DNA of 64,000 bases from Tannockella sp964369175 (lineage in GTDB: Bacteria; Bacillota_I; Bacilli_A; Erysipelotrichales; Coprobacillaceae), in the NCBI GenBank assembly GCA_964369175.1, contig CAYJEM010000001.1, forward strand, positions 73,826-137,825, read 5' to 3'. Positions 56,164 to 64,000 of this stretch are shown piece by piece. The notes under the pieces are model-generated. The model did not search any database. It saw only the letters and a program-made list of their open reading frames with translations, and was not told where the DNA came from. The position numbers were made by a program, and so were the translations under genes. Positions within the stretch are counted from its first letter, which is position 1. Each line of letters starts with the position of its first letter.

Positions 56164-56520
56164 TTAAAACAATTTATTGAGGTCAATATTCTTGTCAAAG
56201 ATAAGTTCATCAATAATATTATACATACACCATACGTTGTTTTTATAATCATATACTAGAAAATCATTATCATAACAATCAGCAATTGGTAGTAACATCT
56301 GTTTAATAAAATCTACATGCAAGTCACTGTTTGCATCAACAATTTCCTGAAAACTAAGTATACGACATTCATTATCTAAAAATATTGATTTTTCATTATT
56401 CGTAATGATTTTTTGAATTTCGATAGGTAATGTGCATTTGTATGTATCATTTATGATTGTTACTTTACTTTGATTAATATTTGTATTCTCTAATGAATTT
56501 ACATATTCTGTTATCAACAT
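56164..56520 (-). CDS. SUKH/SMI1-KNR4-like probable immunity protein
   Basis: 118 residues. A middle pattern of LPIEIQKIITNNEKSIFLDN, then ILSFQEIV and DCYDNDFLVYDYKNNVWCMYNI, is the arrangement typical of the SUKH superfamily, known as immunity partners of nuclease toxins. It starts 5 nt after the HNH nuclease stop and is the last gene of the operon. The family call is by eye and the function is inferred from position. Confidence 0.6.
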   Translation of the reverse strand: MLITEYVNSLENTNINQSKVTIINDTYKCTLPIEIQKIITNNEKSIFLDNECRILSFQEIVDANSDLHVDFIKQMLLPIADCYDNDFLVYDYKNNVWCMYNIIDELIFDKNIDLNKLF

Positions 56521-56525
56521 GTTAA

Positions 56526-57089
56526 TTACCCTCTACTTTCTTCCATCAATTTATTTAGTGGCCCACCTTTTTCATGAATTCCGCTATGATCATAGTGATT
56601 GTTTGCATGTAATGGTGTTATATTGTTTACTTCATTTGTACCACCTAACTTAAGTGGAACAATATGATGAGCATCGTATTTATCACCAGCCTCACGTAAT
56701 AAAGATCCATTTTTACTATATACATCTTCTTTATAAGTTGGCCATTCTTTGCCATTTTTTTCTTGCCACCCAGTAATTAAATTAGCCTTTTCATTCTTGA
56801 ATTCTTTTCTATTTTGTGCTACTTCTTCTTTACTTGTTTCTTGAAAATTTTTAGGATCTATTTTATCACTATCAATTGTATCAGGATATTCACTTACTTC
56901 CATTAAGTCGTCTGTATAATCGTCACATAGGGTTTCTTGTGTTTCAATACGTGTATCAGGATTATATGCAGAAATATCACCTGCTTTTGGAGTTCCTTCC
57001 ATAGGTTCAATTCGCTTATCCGGGTTAAAGTTACTTCCCTTTGATGGTTCAACTTTTATGTTATCATTGTTATTTTTATTTAATTCCAT
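56526..57089 (-). CDS. HNH endonuclease effector with N-terminal NPDxR motifs
   Basis: 187 residues. The C-terminal HNH domain has YDAHHIVPLKLGGTNEVNN, then ITPLHANNHYDH and HEKGG (His141, His142, Asn152, His161, His165 visible), the form common as toxin domains. The N-terminal 90 residues are acidic, Asn/Asp-rich and probably disordered, with FNPDKRIEP (21-29) and YNPDTRIET (42-50). The same motif occurs in the peptidase at 57406. There is no signal peptide. It is followed at 5 nt by a SUKH-like gene. Role as a nuclease toxin is inference. Confidence 0.78.
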   Translation of the reverse strand: MELNKNNNDNIKVEPSKGSNFNPDKRIEPMEGTPKAGDISAYNPDTRIETQETLCDDYTDDLMEVSEYPDTIDSDKIDPKNFQETSKEEVAQNRKEFKNEKANLITGWQEKNGKEWPTYKEDVYSKNGSLLREAGDKYDAHHIVPLKLGGTNEVNNITPLHANNHYDHSGIHEKGGPLNKLMEESRG

Positions 57090-57091
57090 AT

Positions 57092-57391
57092 TTATTTCCT
57101 TGGTAGTCCTTTCTGTAAATCTAATAATGCCTCACTTGGATTAGTACGTAAATATATCAAGTAATTATATGCCCCAAGTACTGATAAAGGAAACTCATCT
57201 ACAAGCTTTTTGACACTATATCCTTCAACAATTATCATATCAATATTTTCAAAATCATTTTGGATGTATTTTACAAATTCACTTTCTATATCTTGGTGTT
57301 CGTGAATACCATCATACTCTTGAGTTATTCGATAATCATTTAATTGTATTACATTTTTTAAATATTGTTTAATAATTATTTCATTATCCAT
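57092..57391 (-). CDS. hypothetical protein, 99 residues, possible immunity partner
   Basis: No family recognised. Small, acidic N-terminal half (EYDGIHEHQDIESEF), mixed alpha/beta, no signal or membrane span. It lies 14 nt after the metallopeptidase gene and 2 nt before the HNH gene, which is where a cognate immunity gene would be expected. AAAGGAGG precedes the ATG. Confidence 0.6.
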   Translation of the reverse strand: MDNEIIIKQYLKNVIQLNDYRITQEYDGIHEHQDIESEFVKYIQNDFENIDMIIVEGYSVKKLVDEFPLSVLGAYNYLIYLRTNPSEALLDLQKGLPRK

Positions 57392-57405
57392 TACGCATCC
57401 TCCTT

Positions 57406-57981
57406 TTATATTAAATCCACTATACTTTTTGCATATAAGTTTGCATCAACTTCTAATGGTTGTGTTTTATATGCAAGATAATTATCAAGTGGCAATATAT
57501 AGTTTTCGCTATTAAATTTTAAAACTTTATCAAAATCAGATAAATCTTCATCTGCTTGATTTATTCTTTCTTCTTGCCAGCAATGACGCAATTCATGAGC
57601 TAATATTTCGAGTATAAGCGTTGGTTCATCAATGTTTCCAAGTCCAAGTATTACTGTATTTTCTTCAGGGATATACATTCCAGCCTCGTTTTCATCGTAG
57701 AAAAATTCATATTTAAGTAAAGGTGGATCTTTAATACCTAGGTCATCAACAATATATTTATAGGCAAGAGAGATAACCATATCTAATTCACCAACATCTA
57801 AGTTATACCATATATCTTTATCGAACAGTTGAAACACTTCATCACCTACAAAATCAACCCTTTTATCAGGATTAAATTGTGTAGTTTCACCAGTATCTTT
57901 TTTTTCTACCTCAGATATACCCTGACTATTAGATTCCGTGTTTTTACTTGATTCAACAGTAGGTTTAGTAATTTCACTCAT
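57406..57981 (-). CDS. HExxH metallopeptidase effector with N-terminal NPDxR motif
   Basis: 191 residues. The zinc motif is HELRH (129-133) in a helix EILAHELRHCWQEE, with a likely third ligand Glu177 in PLEVDANLYA. The first 45 residues are Ser/Glu/Lys-rich and disordered, ending in FNPDKRVDF (36-44), nearly identical to the motif in the HNH protein. It starts on the ATPase stop (TAATG). It is small for a housekeeping peptidase and has no signal peptide. It could be a proteolytic effector or a processing enzyme of the system. Confidence 0.72.
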   Translation of the reverse strand: MSEITKPTVESSKNTESNSQGISEVEKKDTGETTQFNPDKRVDFVGDEVFQLFDKDIWYNLDVGELDMVISLAYKYIVDDLGIKDPPLLKYEFFYDENEAGMYIPEENTVILGLGNIDEPTLILEILAHELRHCWQEERINQADEDLSDFDKVLKFNSENYILPLDNYLAYKTQPLEVDANLYAKSIVDLI

Positions 57982-60900
57982 TATCGAAGTCCACCTTTAT
58001 TGTGCCACTTCTCCAAATCGGCTATATTATTCTTTTCATGTAAAATGTGTTCAGTAATTATAGCTTGTGCAATATCTCGATGAATACGACGTGCAACTTG
58101 ATTCGATATTAATTTATTTAATTCATTTTGAACTGCACTTGTCCAATCTTGTGGATTGTCAGAGTTTTTATATCCGTCAACTAATGCATTTTTGACACTT
58201 GGAAATAATGCACTCATTATTGGAGCAAGTAGTGTAATTTTATCTACTTTAGGTGGATTATCAATCAACTTTATAATATTAACTTTTAAAGCGTCACGGA
58301 TTTGTAAAGCATCAATTTTTTCTTTAAATATCACTTCATCTTCTATTACTACACCTTGACTTAACGCTCTAGCAACCGCAATACAATCAGCTACTTTATT
58401 TTTTTGTATAACAAATTCATCGCTATTATTTTTATATAATGTTTTTGATACTCTTGCCTTTTTCACCTTACATAAAACTGGTTCAATCCATTCATTTTGG
58501 TAAACTGCTGCCACTCCTAAAGGAAGTTTTGCAAGTTCCATAATCTGATCATCATCTAAATTTGCAGCTCTACCAACAAGTTCTCTATCAGACAAATCAG
58601 GCAATCTCATAATAATTTTTGTGTTTGTATTACGAATTGTTGCCATATCTAGAAGACCCGGTGCTTGATCAGCAATAATAAACCCTTCACCATAAGTTCT
58701 CATTTCTGCAATCGCGTTACCTAACATCTCTACACTTTTACCTAGTAAATTTGCACTATCTCCACTTTGTTCTGTTGAAGTACGTTTTAATAAGTTATGT
58801 GCTTCTTCTAAAACCGTTATATGTTTTAATGGTTCGTTCATACCAGAATAAGAACTCATTCGATGTTCTTGTAACTTTAATACTAGCATTCCCATAAGTA
58901 AAGTTTTAGTCTCACTTGATCCAACTCTACTTAAGTCAACAATAACATTTTCATCAAATAAATCTGTATTAGATATTTCATCACTTGTAAATATCATTCC
59001 GTATATACCGTTTGTAAGTGATTCAAGTCTAGTTAATAGTGCTCCTTTATATGCTCCTTTATTTTCATTATCATATTCACTAGAATCAATGATTACTTTT
59101 ATATTTTTACATATATCTTTAAACGTTGGATAATATGTATCATTATATTCATTTATTGAAGTAGTTAAATTCCAACCACATTCACTATATGAATCCTCTA
59201 CAGCTTTTTTTAATACTGCTGGCATAGCAGCATACATCGGCCAACATACATTGAATATTTCAACTAATCTATCGATATGTTCTAACACATGTATATTTGA
59301 TGGAAAACTAAATGGATTAATTCTAAGTAGTGGTGTAATCTTTGGGTTAGTTCCATATACATTTATATCTTCATCAAAACTATAGGCATGCTTATATTCC
59401 CCTTTTGCTGGTTCGATAACCATAAATTTTATATCATTTTTCATTGCTTCATTTAATATTTGATAAACTGTATTACTTTTCCCAGAACCTGTACTCCCGG
59501 TAATAAAAGTATGAGAAGCAAGTGATTTAATATTTAATGAAACTGGTACATCTTCTTTATGGTTCATATGAAATATGTGTCCTAGTTTTAACTGTGGTTG
59601 ACTTTCATCAATGACATCATATGTATTAATGCTTCTACCAAACTCAGCACATTTGATTACTGGTAGTCCCGAAACTGACTTTTGAGGAAAGTTTAAAGCA
59701 TATGATAACTCTTTTCCTGAAAGACTCGTTGTAGAATTAACTATTGGTGGATAAACTAAGAAACTTGAATCATTATCGACTACACTAGGGTTCAGTCCAA
59801 ATATAGGATGACGTAGTTGTCGCAAATAATTACATATCTCTTTTGCATCTAGGCTATTTACACCTAAATCTCCACGCCACAAATTAATTGTTGAATCAGA
59901 CAAATATGATTCCTCTCCCTGAGTTAAAGCAACATATGAATGAGCAACATTATTAACAATGTCCTTATCCTCACCTATAACATATGCTCCAAAATCCCAC
60001 ATACCTAAGGCACTACTTTGTTCGTATCGCTTCATTTGTTGTTCTAAAAGTTCTAAGGTATGCTTAATTGTATAATTTGTATAACTTTGTGTAATACCTT
60101 CATTTTTCCCAATTGTAGCAGTAACAGTTGAACTTCTTGAAAAATTAGCACCAAAGTTAGCTCCTAAGCTTTTAGAAAGTGTTGACCCTACTGCACTTCC
60201 AACAGTTTTACTTATGGATTTACCAGCAGTATTTGTAATTCCACTTGTTAATGAGTCAGTAACTGATGAACCTGTAGAAGTAGATGTACTGCGATTTTCA
60301 GTATGACTGTAATTAACCGCTGCAACTTTTAATCCCATGCTCCCCCCTACTGTATCACTTGACCCGGTTGTATCTGATACACTTTCATTAGTTCCCTTTG
60401 AATGGGATTGGCTATGTGAGTCAGATGTTGATGTTGTGTCAGTTAATGTTTCTCCTGTGTTTGTAGATTGGTTTGTACCATTTTGGCTTCCAACACTAGC
60501 ACCAACATTTACACCTACAGTAGCTGATGAACTTGTCGAATCAGATTCTGTATAGGTAAAGTTAGTTTGCCACGATGAATATGGTGCAAGTGCTGAATAT
60601 TGGGCAGATAGTTGTAACTTTTCTGCTTCTATATTTTGATTTGGTGATGCCAGCAAGATTATTGTGTATTCTTGTGTGATACTAGAGGGAATAATTCCAT
60701 CCAGTAATTTCTCTATTGTTTGACTAATAAATTTTTCTGATTTTTCAGCAGGTATATTTGAGGTACATGCTACTGAATATGGTATTTCATTATCCAAACA
60801 AGGTAATGTTCCAATGCCGTGTTCAGATGACCAAGTTGATCCTGGAAAGTTTCCTTTTATCGCATCTTTAAGTCGTTGAATATATGATTCTACATCAACA

Positions 60901-61370
60901 TTATTATTTGCATTCTTGGTATTAGTTACAGAAAGATAAACATTTGTTTTCGTTTTTGTCCTATTAAATATTAATGCTATATTACATTCTTCAGTTGAAA
61001 GTACTTTATATACATTAATTAGTTTTTCTAAATTATCTTCTTTTTTATCAACAATCCATTTTGTAATATTTAGAAATCGAATATTATACTTTGGGTTAAA
61101 TAATGTCTCATATTCTTCGTCAGCTTTAACTGGTACATACAATTGCTTCAACTGTTTTAAATAAGCGTTATAAATTTCTACTGCCCCAGCCCCAAGTAAA
61201 CGATTTGTATGCTCACTTGATGTTGAATCTGTAGGATCAGGCATTTCCATCAAATATTCATCTCTTTTGTCTTGAACTTTTTTTAATTGTTCTGGACTTA
61301 AACTTGATAGTTTTGCTACACCATCTCCGGCTTTTTGAGCTGCTTTTTTTATCATGTTTTTAACACCCAT
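57981..61370 (-). CDS. HerA/FtsK-superfamily ATPase with Ser/Thr/Gly-rich region
   Basis: 1129 residues. The N-terminal part to about 260 is mixed alpha/beta. Residues about 270-425 are dominated by Ser, Thr, Gly and Asn in short repeats. The motor spans about 610-980 with Walker A ITGSTGSGKSNT near 627, IEPAKGEYKHAY after it, and Walker B HITVLEEAHNLL near 855, the LEEAH form seen in HerA/VirB4-like pumps. A helical C-terminus follows. No membrane span is evident. Such ATPases move DNA or protein. It lies 18 nt after the dynamin-like gene and overlaps the peptidase gene. Confidence 0.85.
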   Translation of the reverse strand: MGVKNMIKKAAQKAGDGVAKLSSLSPEQLKKVQDKRDEYLMEMPDPTDSTSSEHTNRLLGAGAVEIYNAYLKQLKQLYVPVKADEEYETLFNPKYNIRFLNITKWIVDKKEDNLEKLINVYKVLSTEECNIALIFNRTKTKTNVYLSVTNTKNANNNVDVESYIQRLKDAIKGNFPGSTWSSEHGIGTLPCLDNEIPYSVACTSNIPAEKSEKFISQTIEKLLDGIIPSSITQEYTIILLASPNQNIEAEKLQLSAQYSALAPYSSWQTNFTYTESDSTSSSATVGVNVGASVGSQNGTNQSTNTGETLTDTTSTSDSHSQSHSKGTNESVSDTTGSSDTVGGSMGLKVAAVNYSHTENRSTSTSTGSSVTDSLTSGITNTAGKSISKTVGSAVGSTLSKSLGANFGANFSRSSTVTATIGKNEGITQSYTNYTIKHTLELLEQQMKRYEQSSALGMWDFGAYVIGEDKDIVNNVAHSYVALTQGEESYLSDSTINLWRGDLGVNSLDAKEICNYLRQLRHPIFGLNPSVVDNDSSFLVYPPIVNSTTSLSGKELSYALNFPQKSVSGLPVIKCAEFGRSINTYDVIDESQPQLKLGHIFHMNHKEDVPVSLNIKSLASHTFITGSTGSGKSNTVYQILNEAMKNDIKFMVIEPAKGEYKHAYSFDEDINVYGTNPKITPLLRINPFSFPSNIHVLEHIDRLVEIFNVCWPMYAAMPAVLKKAVEDSYSECGWNLTTSINEYNDTYYPTFKDICKNIKVIIDSSEYDNENKGAYKGALLTRLESLTNGIYGMIFTSDEISNTDLFDENVIVDLSRVGSSETKTLLMGMLVLKLQEHRMSSYSGMNEPLKHITVLEEAHNLLKRTSTEQSGDSANLLGKSVEMLGNAIAEMRTYGEGFIIADQAPGLLDMATIRNTNTKIIMRLPDLSDRELVGRAANLDDDQIMELAKLPLGVAAVYQNEWIEPVLCKVKKARVSKTLYKNNSDEFVIQKNKVADCIAVARALSQGVVIEDEVIFKEKIDALQIRDALKVNIIKLIDNPPKVDKITLLAPIMSALFPSVKNALVDGYKNSDNPQDWTSAVQNELNKLISNQVARRIHRDIAQAIITEHILHEKNNIADLEKWHNKGGLR

Positions 61371-61388
61371 AATAATTCTCCTTATGTT

Positions 61389-63938
61389 TTATTTTACTTG
61401 CCAATTCATTATATGATTTATTTTTTTCTTTCCTACTTTGATTTTCTCTTTTTTATCTTCTAAATCGTAAATAACTTGTGTTGCTTCTTCAATATCTTTT
61501 TGTTTTTGTGATAGCTCTGGGCTATAGTTTACAATATTATTTTGGATTGTTGAAAGCAATTGATCAATCCAGGTATCAAAAACATGAATGTGTTTTTTAC
61601 TTACAATTTTTGATACTTCTTGTACATATTTTTCAAACAAGTCATTGTAGTTCCCAACAACTTTTTTGATATTCAATCTATCTGCTTCAAAAATAACAAA
61701 GTCACCTAAACGAACTCCTTGTAGATAATTCTCTAACGTAAATGATACATCTTCAAATTGTGTAAATTCGATATCTTGAAATGTCATGATTATATCTGCT
61801 AGTTCGCTACGTTTAGCATCAGATAAAGCTTCAGAACCGGTAATGATTCTTGATAGTTCATTTTTTATATCCATTGATCTTTCATGCCAATACTCTTTAG
61901 AAGCAGTATCAACAACTTCTTTTGAAGACGTTGATTGAATATTAAATTCTTTATTTAATCTTGTAAGTAATAGTTTTGATGTTGATCTATTAATTTCTTT
62001 TAACAACGACTTTCTTTGTTCAAAGTCATCAAATGTATCTTTTGCATCACCAACTAAGTTTTTTCCTAGTGATTTAACAGAATTAATATTTTTATTTTTA
62101 ATTACTTCATCTACCCCTACTTTAAAGTTTTCTTTTAATGACCCCATTGAATTTTTTGCTTGTTCATCTTTGATATCAAAACTTAATGAATCTTTTTGTG
62201 CTTCAAAGATATCCTTTTCTAAGGACTTAATTTCTTCGTATTCAAATGATGGCTTTGAATCAAATGGATTATCTTTCATTTTAATTTCATAATTAATTAC
62301 ATATTTATCTCTGTCCATGTTACTTGCAAATTTTACTTTAGTAATTAAATCTGCTTTTTCTTTTTCTAATGCAGCTTCTAAAGCTTCTTTAATTTCTGCA
62401 CGCGTAGCAATTGCTTCATGTATATCAATTGATATGCATTCAATTGCTTTATCTAAATATGTAGTTGATTGTTTACACTTATTATACATTGCATAGTTTT
62501 GAGCAAAATTTTGTACTTCTAATTCTACTGAATGCAACCCACTATTTTGATATACTAAATCCTCATTAGAAGATTGTATTGTTTTTATTGATTTTTCTTT
62601 TAACTGCTTAGGCATTATATTATAGTTATATAATACAGTGTAATCTTCATCATCTTCGTCATCGAAAAACAGTTTTGATTTACGATATATTCTCTTTAAA
62701 TGTTTGCTTGAAAACTTACCATCAGTTTTAGAACCTAGACCAAGAATTGATGAGACAAAAAATATTCCTTCATTATATAAATTTTTAGGAACTGCGAGAT
62801 TCAATAATTGATCTTCTTTCTCTGGTGAATATATACCTTCTTCTGGTAGATCATTTTCATCAGCTTTGTTTACAACAATCAGAGTAAAACGCTCATCGAT
62901 TTCTTTTAGATTTTTAATTATTTCATGTAATTTCATATTATCCATACTATCTAAAGTATCGTATTCTGATATATATATTGACATACCGTTTGTTAGACCT
63001 GCAAGTGCAGTTTCAAGCACTTCCAAGTGATCTTTATTTGTAGCTGAGTTTGATCCAGGAGTATCTAGTATTACAAATTTTGCGTCTACTTGATTCCAGA
63101 TACCATTAAATGGAATTGTAACTTCTATAAGATCAGATGTGTTTTCACAATCAAATTGATTAATTATTGATAGTACTTTATTAACTCGTGTAGGTATTGA
63201 TTCTTCTTGTATCTCATTTATTTCATCAATGATTTTAAGAACTAATGAATCATCACTGTCATCACATATTACTTCGTCTAGTTCATCATTTAAAATGATA
63301 CTTACTTTTGCTGCACGTTTGAACTCGATACTTGCAATATTAAGTGTATGTGATTGAATAATCTTAAACATTTTTGCAGTTACTGGTTCATCGCCACTAG
63401 GTAGTATTTCATGTCCAATTAATGCATTAATAAAAGTAGATTTACCAGCACTATAGTTACCCATAATGCATAGTGGTACTACATCATTGGTTACTTCAAT
63501 AAAGTTGTCAATATTTTTAGTGACTTCATCTTTATTATTTTTAGTATCAACAATTATCGGTCGTAAATCTTTAAACACAGATTTAATGTCTTCTAATAAA
63601 TCTGCCGCACTATATAAATAATGACTACCATGCATAAGCGTAATATTATAGTCGCTATATATATCCTTACATACTGATTCTAATTCGTTGTAGTCTTCTT
63701 TCGTGCCTTCAAAAATTACTTGGCTTTCTTCATCTTCAACACCATATTCACGTACAATCTCTTTTATAGCATCACTTATAATAAATGGAAAGAATCCGCT
63801 TTGAAACTTTTCACTTACTAATTTGCTATTTGGATTATTTTCTTCATTTATACTATCCCAATCATTCGTTGAATCATTATATACTTGAAATTGATTTTCT
63901 TTAGTATATGGATTACATGTAATCTTGATTTTACTCAT
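61389..63938 (-). CDS. dynamin-like large GTPase
   Basis: 849 residues. About 150 N-terminal residues, then the GTPase with P-loop GNYSAGKST (161-169), SGDEPVTA switch I, DTPGSN (293-298) and VVNKADEND (356-364), the dynamin/Era-like pattern. The last 400 residues are long, charged coiled helices (e.g. KQKDIEEATQVIYDLEDKKEKIKVGKKK at the end), without an obvious membrane span. Bacterial dynamins remodel membranes. Of two adjacent ATGs, the second (63938) has the better spacing to AAGGAA. First complete gene of the operon. Confidence 0.85.
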   Translation of the reverse strand: MSKIKITCNPYTKENQFQVYNDSTNDWDSINEENNPNSKLVSEKFQSGFFPFIISDAIKEIVREYGVEDEESQVIFEGTKEDYNELESVCKDIYSDYNITLMHGSHYLYSAADLLEDIKSVFKDLRPIIVDTKNNKDEVTKNIDNFIEVTNDVVPLCIMGNYSAGKSTFINALIGHEILPSGDEPVTAKMFKIIQSHTLNIASIEFKRAAKVSIILNDELDEVICDDSDDSLVLKIIDEINEIQEESIPTRVNKVLSIINQFDCENTSDLIEVTIPFNGIWNQVDAKFVILDTPGSNSATNKDHLEVLETALAGLTNGMSIYISEYDTLDSMDNMKLHEIIKNLKEIDERFTLIVVNKADENDLPEEGIYSPEKEDQLLNLAVPKNLYNEGIFFVSSILGLGSKTDGKFSSKHLKRIYRKSKLFFDDEDDEDYTVLYNYNIMPKQLKEKSIKTIQSSNEDLVYQNSGLHSVELEVQNFAQNYAMYNKCKQSTTYLDKAIECISIDIHEAIATRAEIKEALEAALEKEKADLITKVKFASNMDRDKYVINYEIKMKDNPFDSKPSFEYEEIKSLEKDIFEAQKDSLSFDIKDEQAKNSMGSLKENFKVGVDEVIKNKNINSVKSLGKNLVGDAKDTFDDFEQRKSLLKEINRSTSKLLLTRLNKEFNIQSTSSKEVVDTASKEYWHERSMDIKNELSRIITGSEALSDAKRSELADIIMTFQDIEFTQFEDVSFTLENYLQGVRLGDFVIFEADRLNIKKVVGNYNDLFEKYVQEVSKIVSKKHIHVFDTWIDQLLSTIQNNIVNYSPELSQKQKDIEEATQVIYDLEDKKEKIKVGKKKINHIMNWQVK

Positions 63939-63940
63939 CA

Positions 63941-64000
63941 TTATTCCTTGTATGATATTAATGTACCTTGTTTTACTAATATCATACGCTCCTTTCTTTG
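63941..64000 (-). CDS. 3' end of an upstream gene or 14-codon leader peptide
   Basis: A frame open to the window edge ends at TAA 63941-63943, overlapping the first ATG of the GTPase gene (TAATG), so translation is probably coupled. It contains an internal start at 63985 (MILVKQGTLISYKE) preceded by AAAGGAG with only 3 nt spacing. Either a short leader peptide or the tail of a gene outside the window. Confidence 0.4.
   Translation of the reverse strand, partial: QRKERMILVKQGTLISYKE
63950..63987. promoter_or_regulatory. 11-bp inverted repeat at the head of the operon
   Basis: GTATGATATTA at 63950-63960 and its exact complement TAATATCATAC at 63977-63987, 16-nt spacer. In RNA it forms a hairpin right after the AAGGAG site at 63989-63993 and before the GTPase start; in DNA it could bind a dimeric regulator. 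Confidence 0.5.

Overview
The window looks like the chromosome of an AT-rich Bacillota (Firmicutes) bacterium. Strong Shine-Dalgarno sites, housekeeping sigma-type promoters, a T-box leader and genes such as yneF, ynzC, RNase J2-type rnjB, spoIIIE/ftsK and spoVFA/spoVFB all point there. The run spoVFA-spoVFB-dapG-dapA-rnjB-ftsK-ymfF-ymfH follows the Bacillus subtilis order, but without asd and tepA. Dipicolinate synthase implies a spore former. An Erysipelotrichia or Turicibacter-like lineage is my guess, not a demonstrated placement. I saw no rRNA, tRNA, insertion sequence, phage or CRISPR array.

Layout: 1-8 kb holds yneF and a minus-strand arginine/lysine block: argC-argJ-argB behind an Arg-type T-box, then dapF-dapH-acetyl-DAP deacetylase-argD. 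Divergent argG and argH follow, then a GNAT acetyltransferase and an ornithine carbamoyltransferase. At 12-13.3 kb lie an unknown gene, ynzC and a structured RNA or leader upstream of it. At 13.3-18.3 kb is an arginine deiminase operon (arcA-arcB-yfcC-type transporter-arcC) with an operator-like inverted repeat and a terminator in its leader. So the cell can both make arginine and degrade it for ATP.

From 18.3 to 28.6 kb is the ymfH/ymfF-ftsK-rnjB-dapA-dapG-spoVF block. From 28.7 to 50 kb come mostly single genes or small operons: rubrerythrin plus a separate 36-residue rubredoxin-like protein, panT-type S component-coaBC-coaX (vitamin B5 to CoA), a metal P-type ATPase with its ArsR-family regulator and palindromic operator, ilvE, citrate synthase, an M20 amidohydrolase, a Cys/Met PLP enzyme, a Tet(M)-like GTPase fused to a NYN nuclease domain, transporters, a HAD phosphatase and an alcohol dehydrogenase. 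From 49.6 to 54.7 kb is an ABC transporter/two-component module.

The most unusual part is the last 8 kb (56.1-64 kb), one tightly packed minus-strand operon. In transcription order it has a dynamin-like GTPase, a large HerA/FtsK-type ATPase with a Ser/Thr/Gly-rich stretch, a small HExxH metallopeptidase, a 99-residue protein, an HNH nuclease and a SUKH-like protein. The two enzymes share an N-terminal Asn-Pro-Asp-x-Arg motif and each is followed by a small immunity-sized gene. I read this as a candidate effector-delivery or conflict system; that reading is inference.
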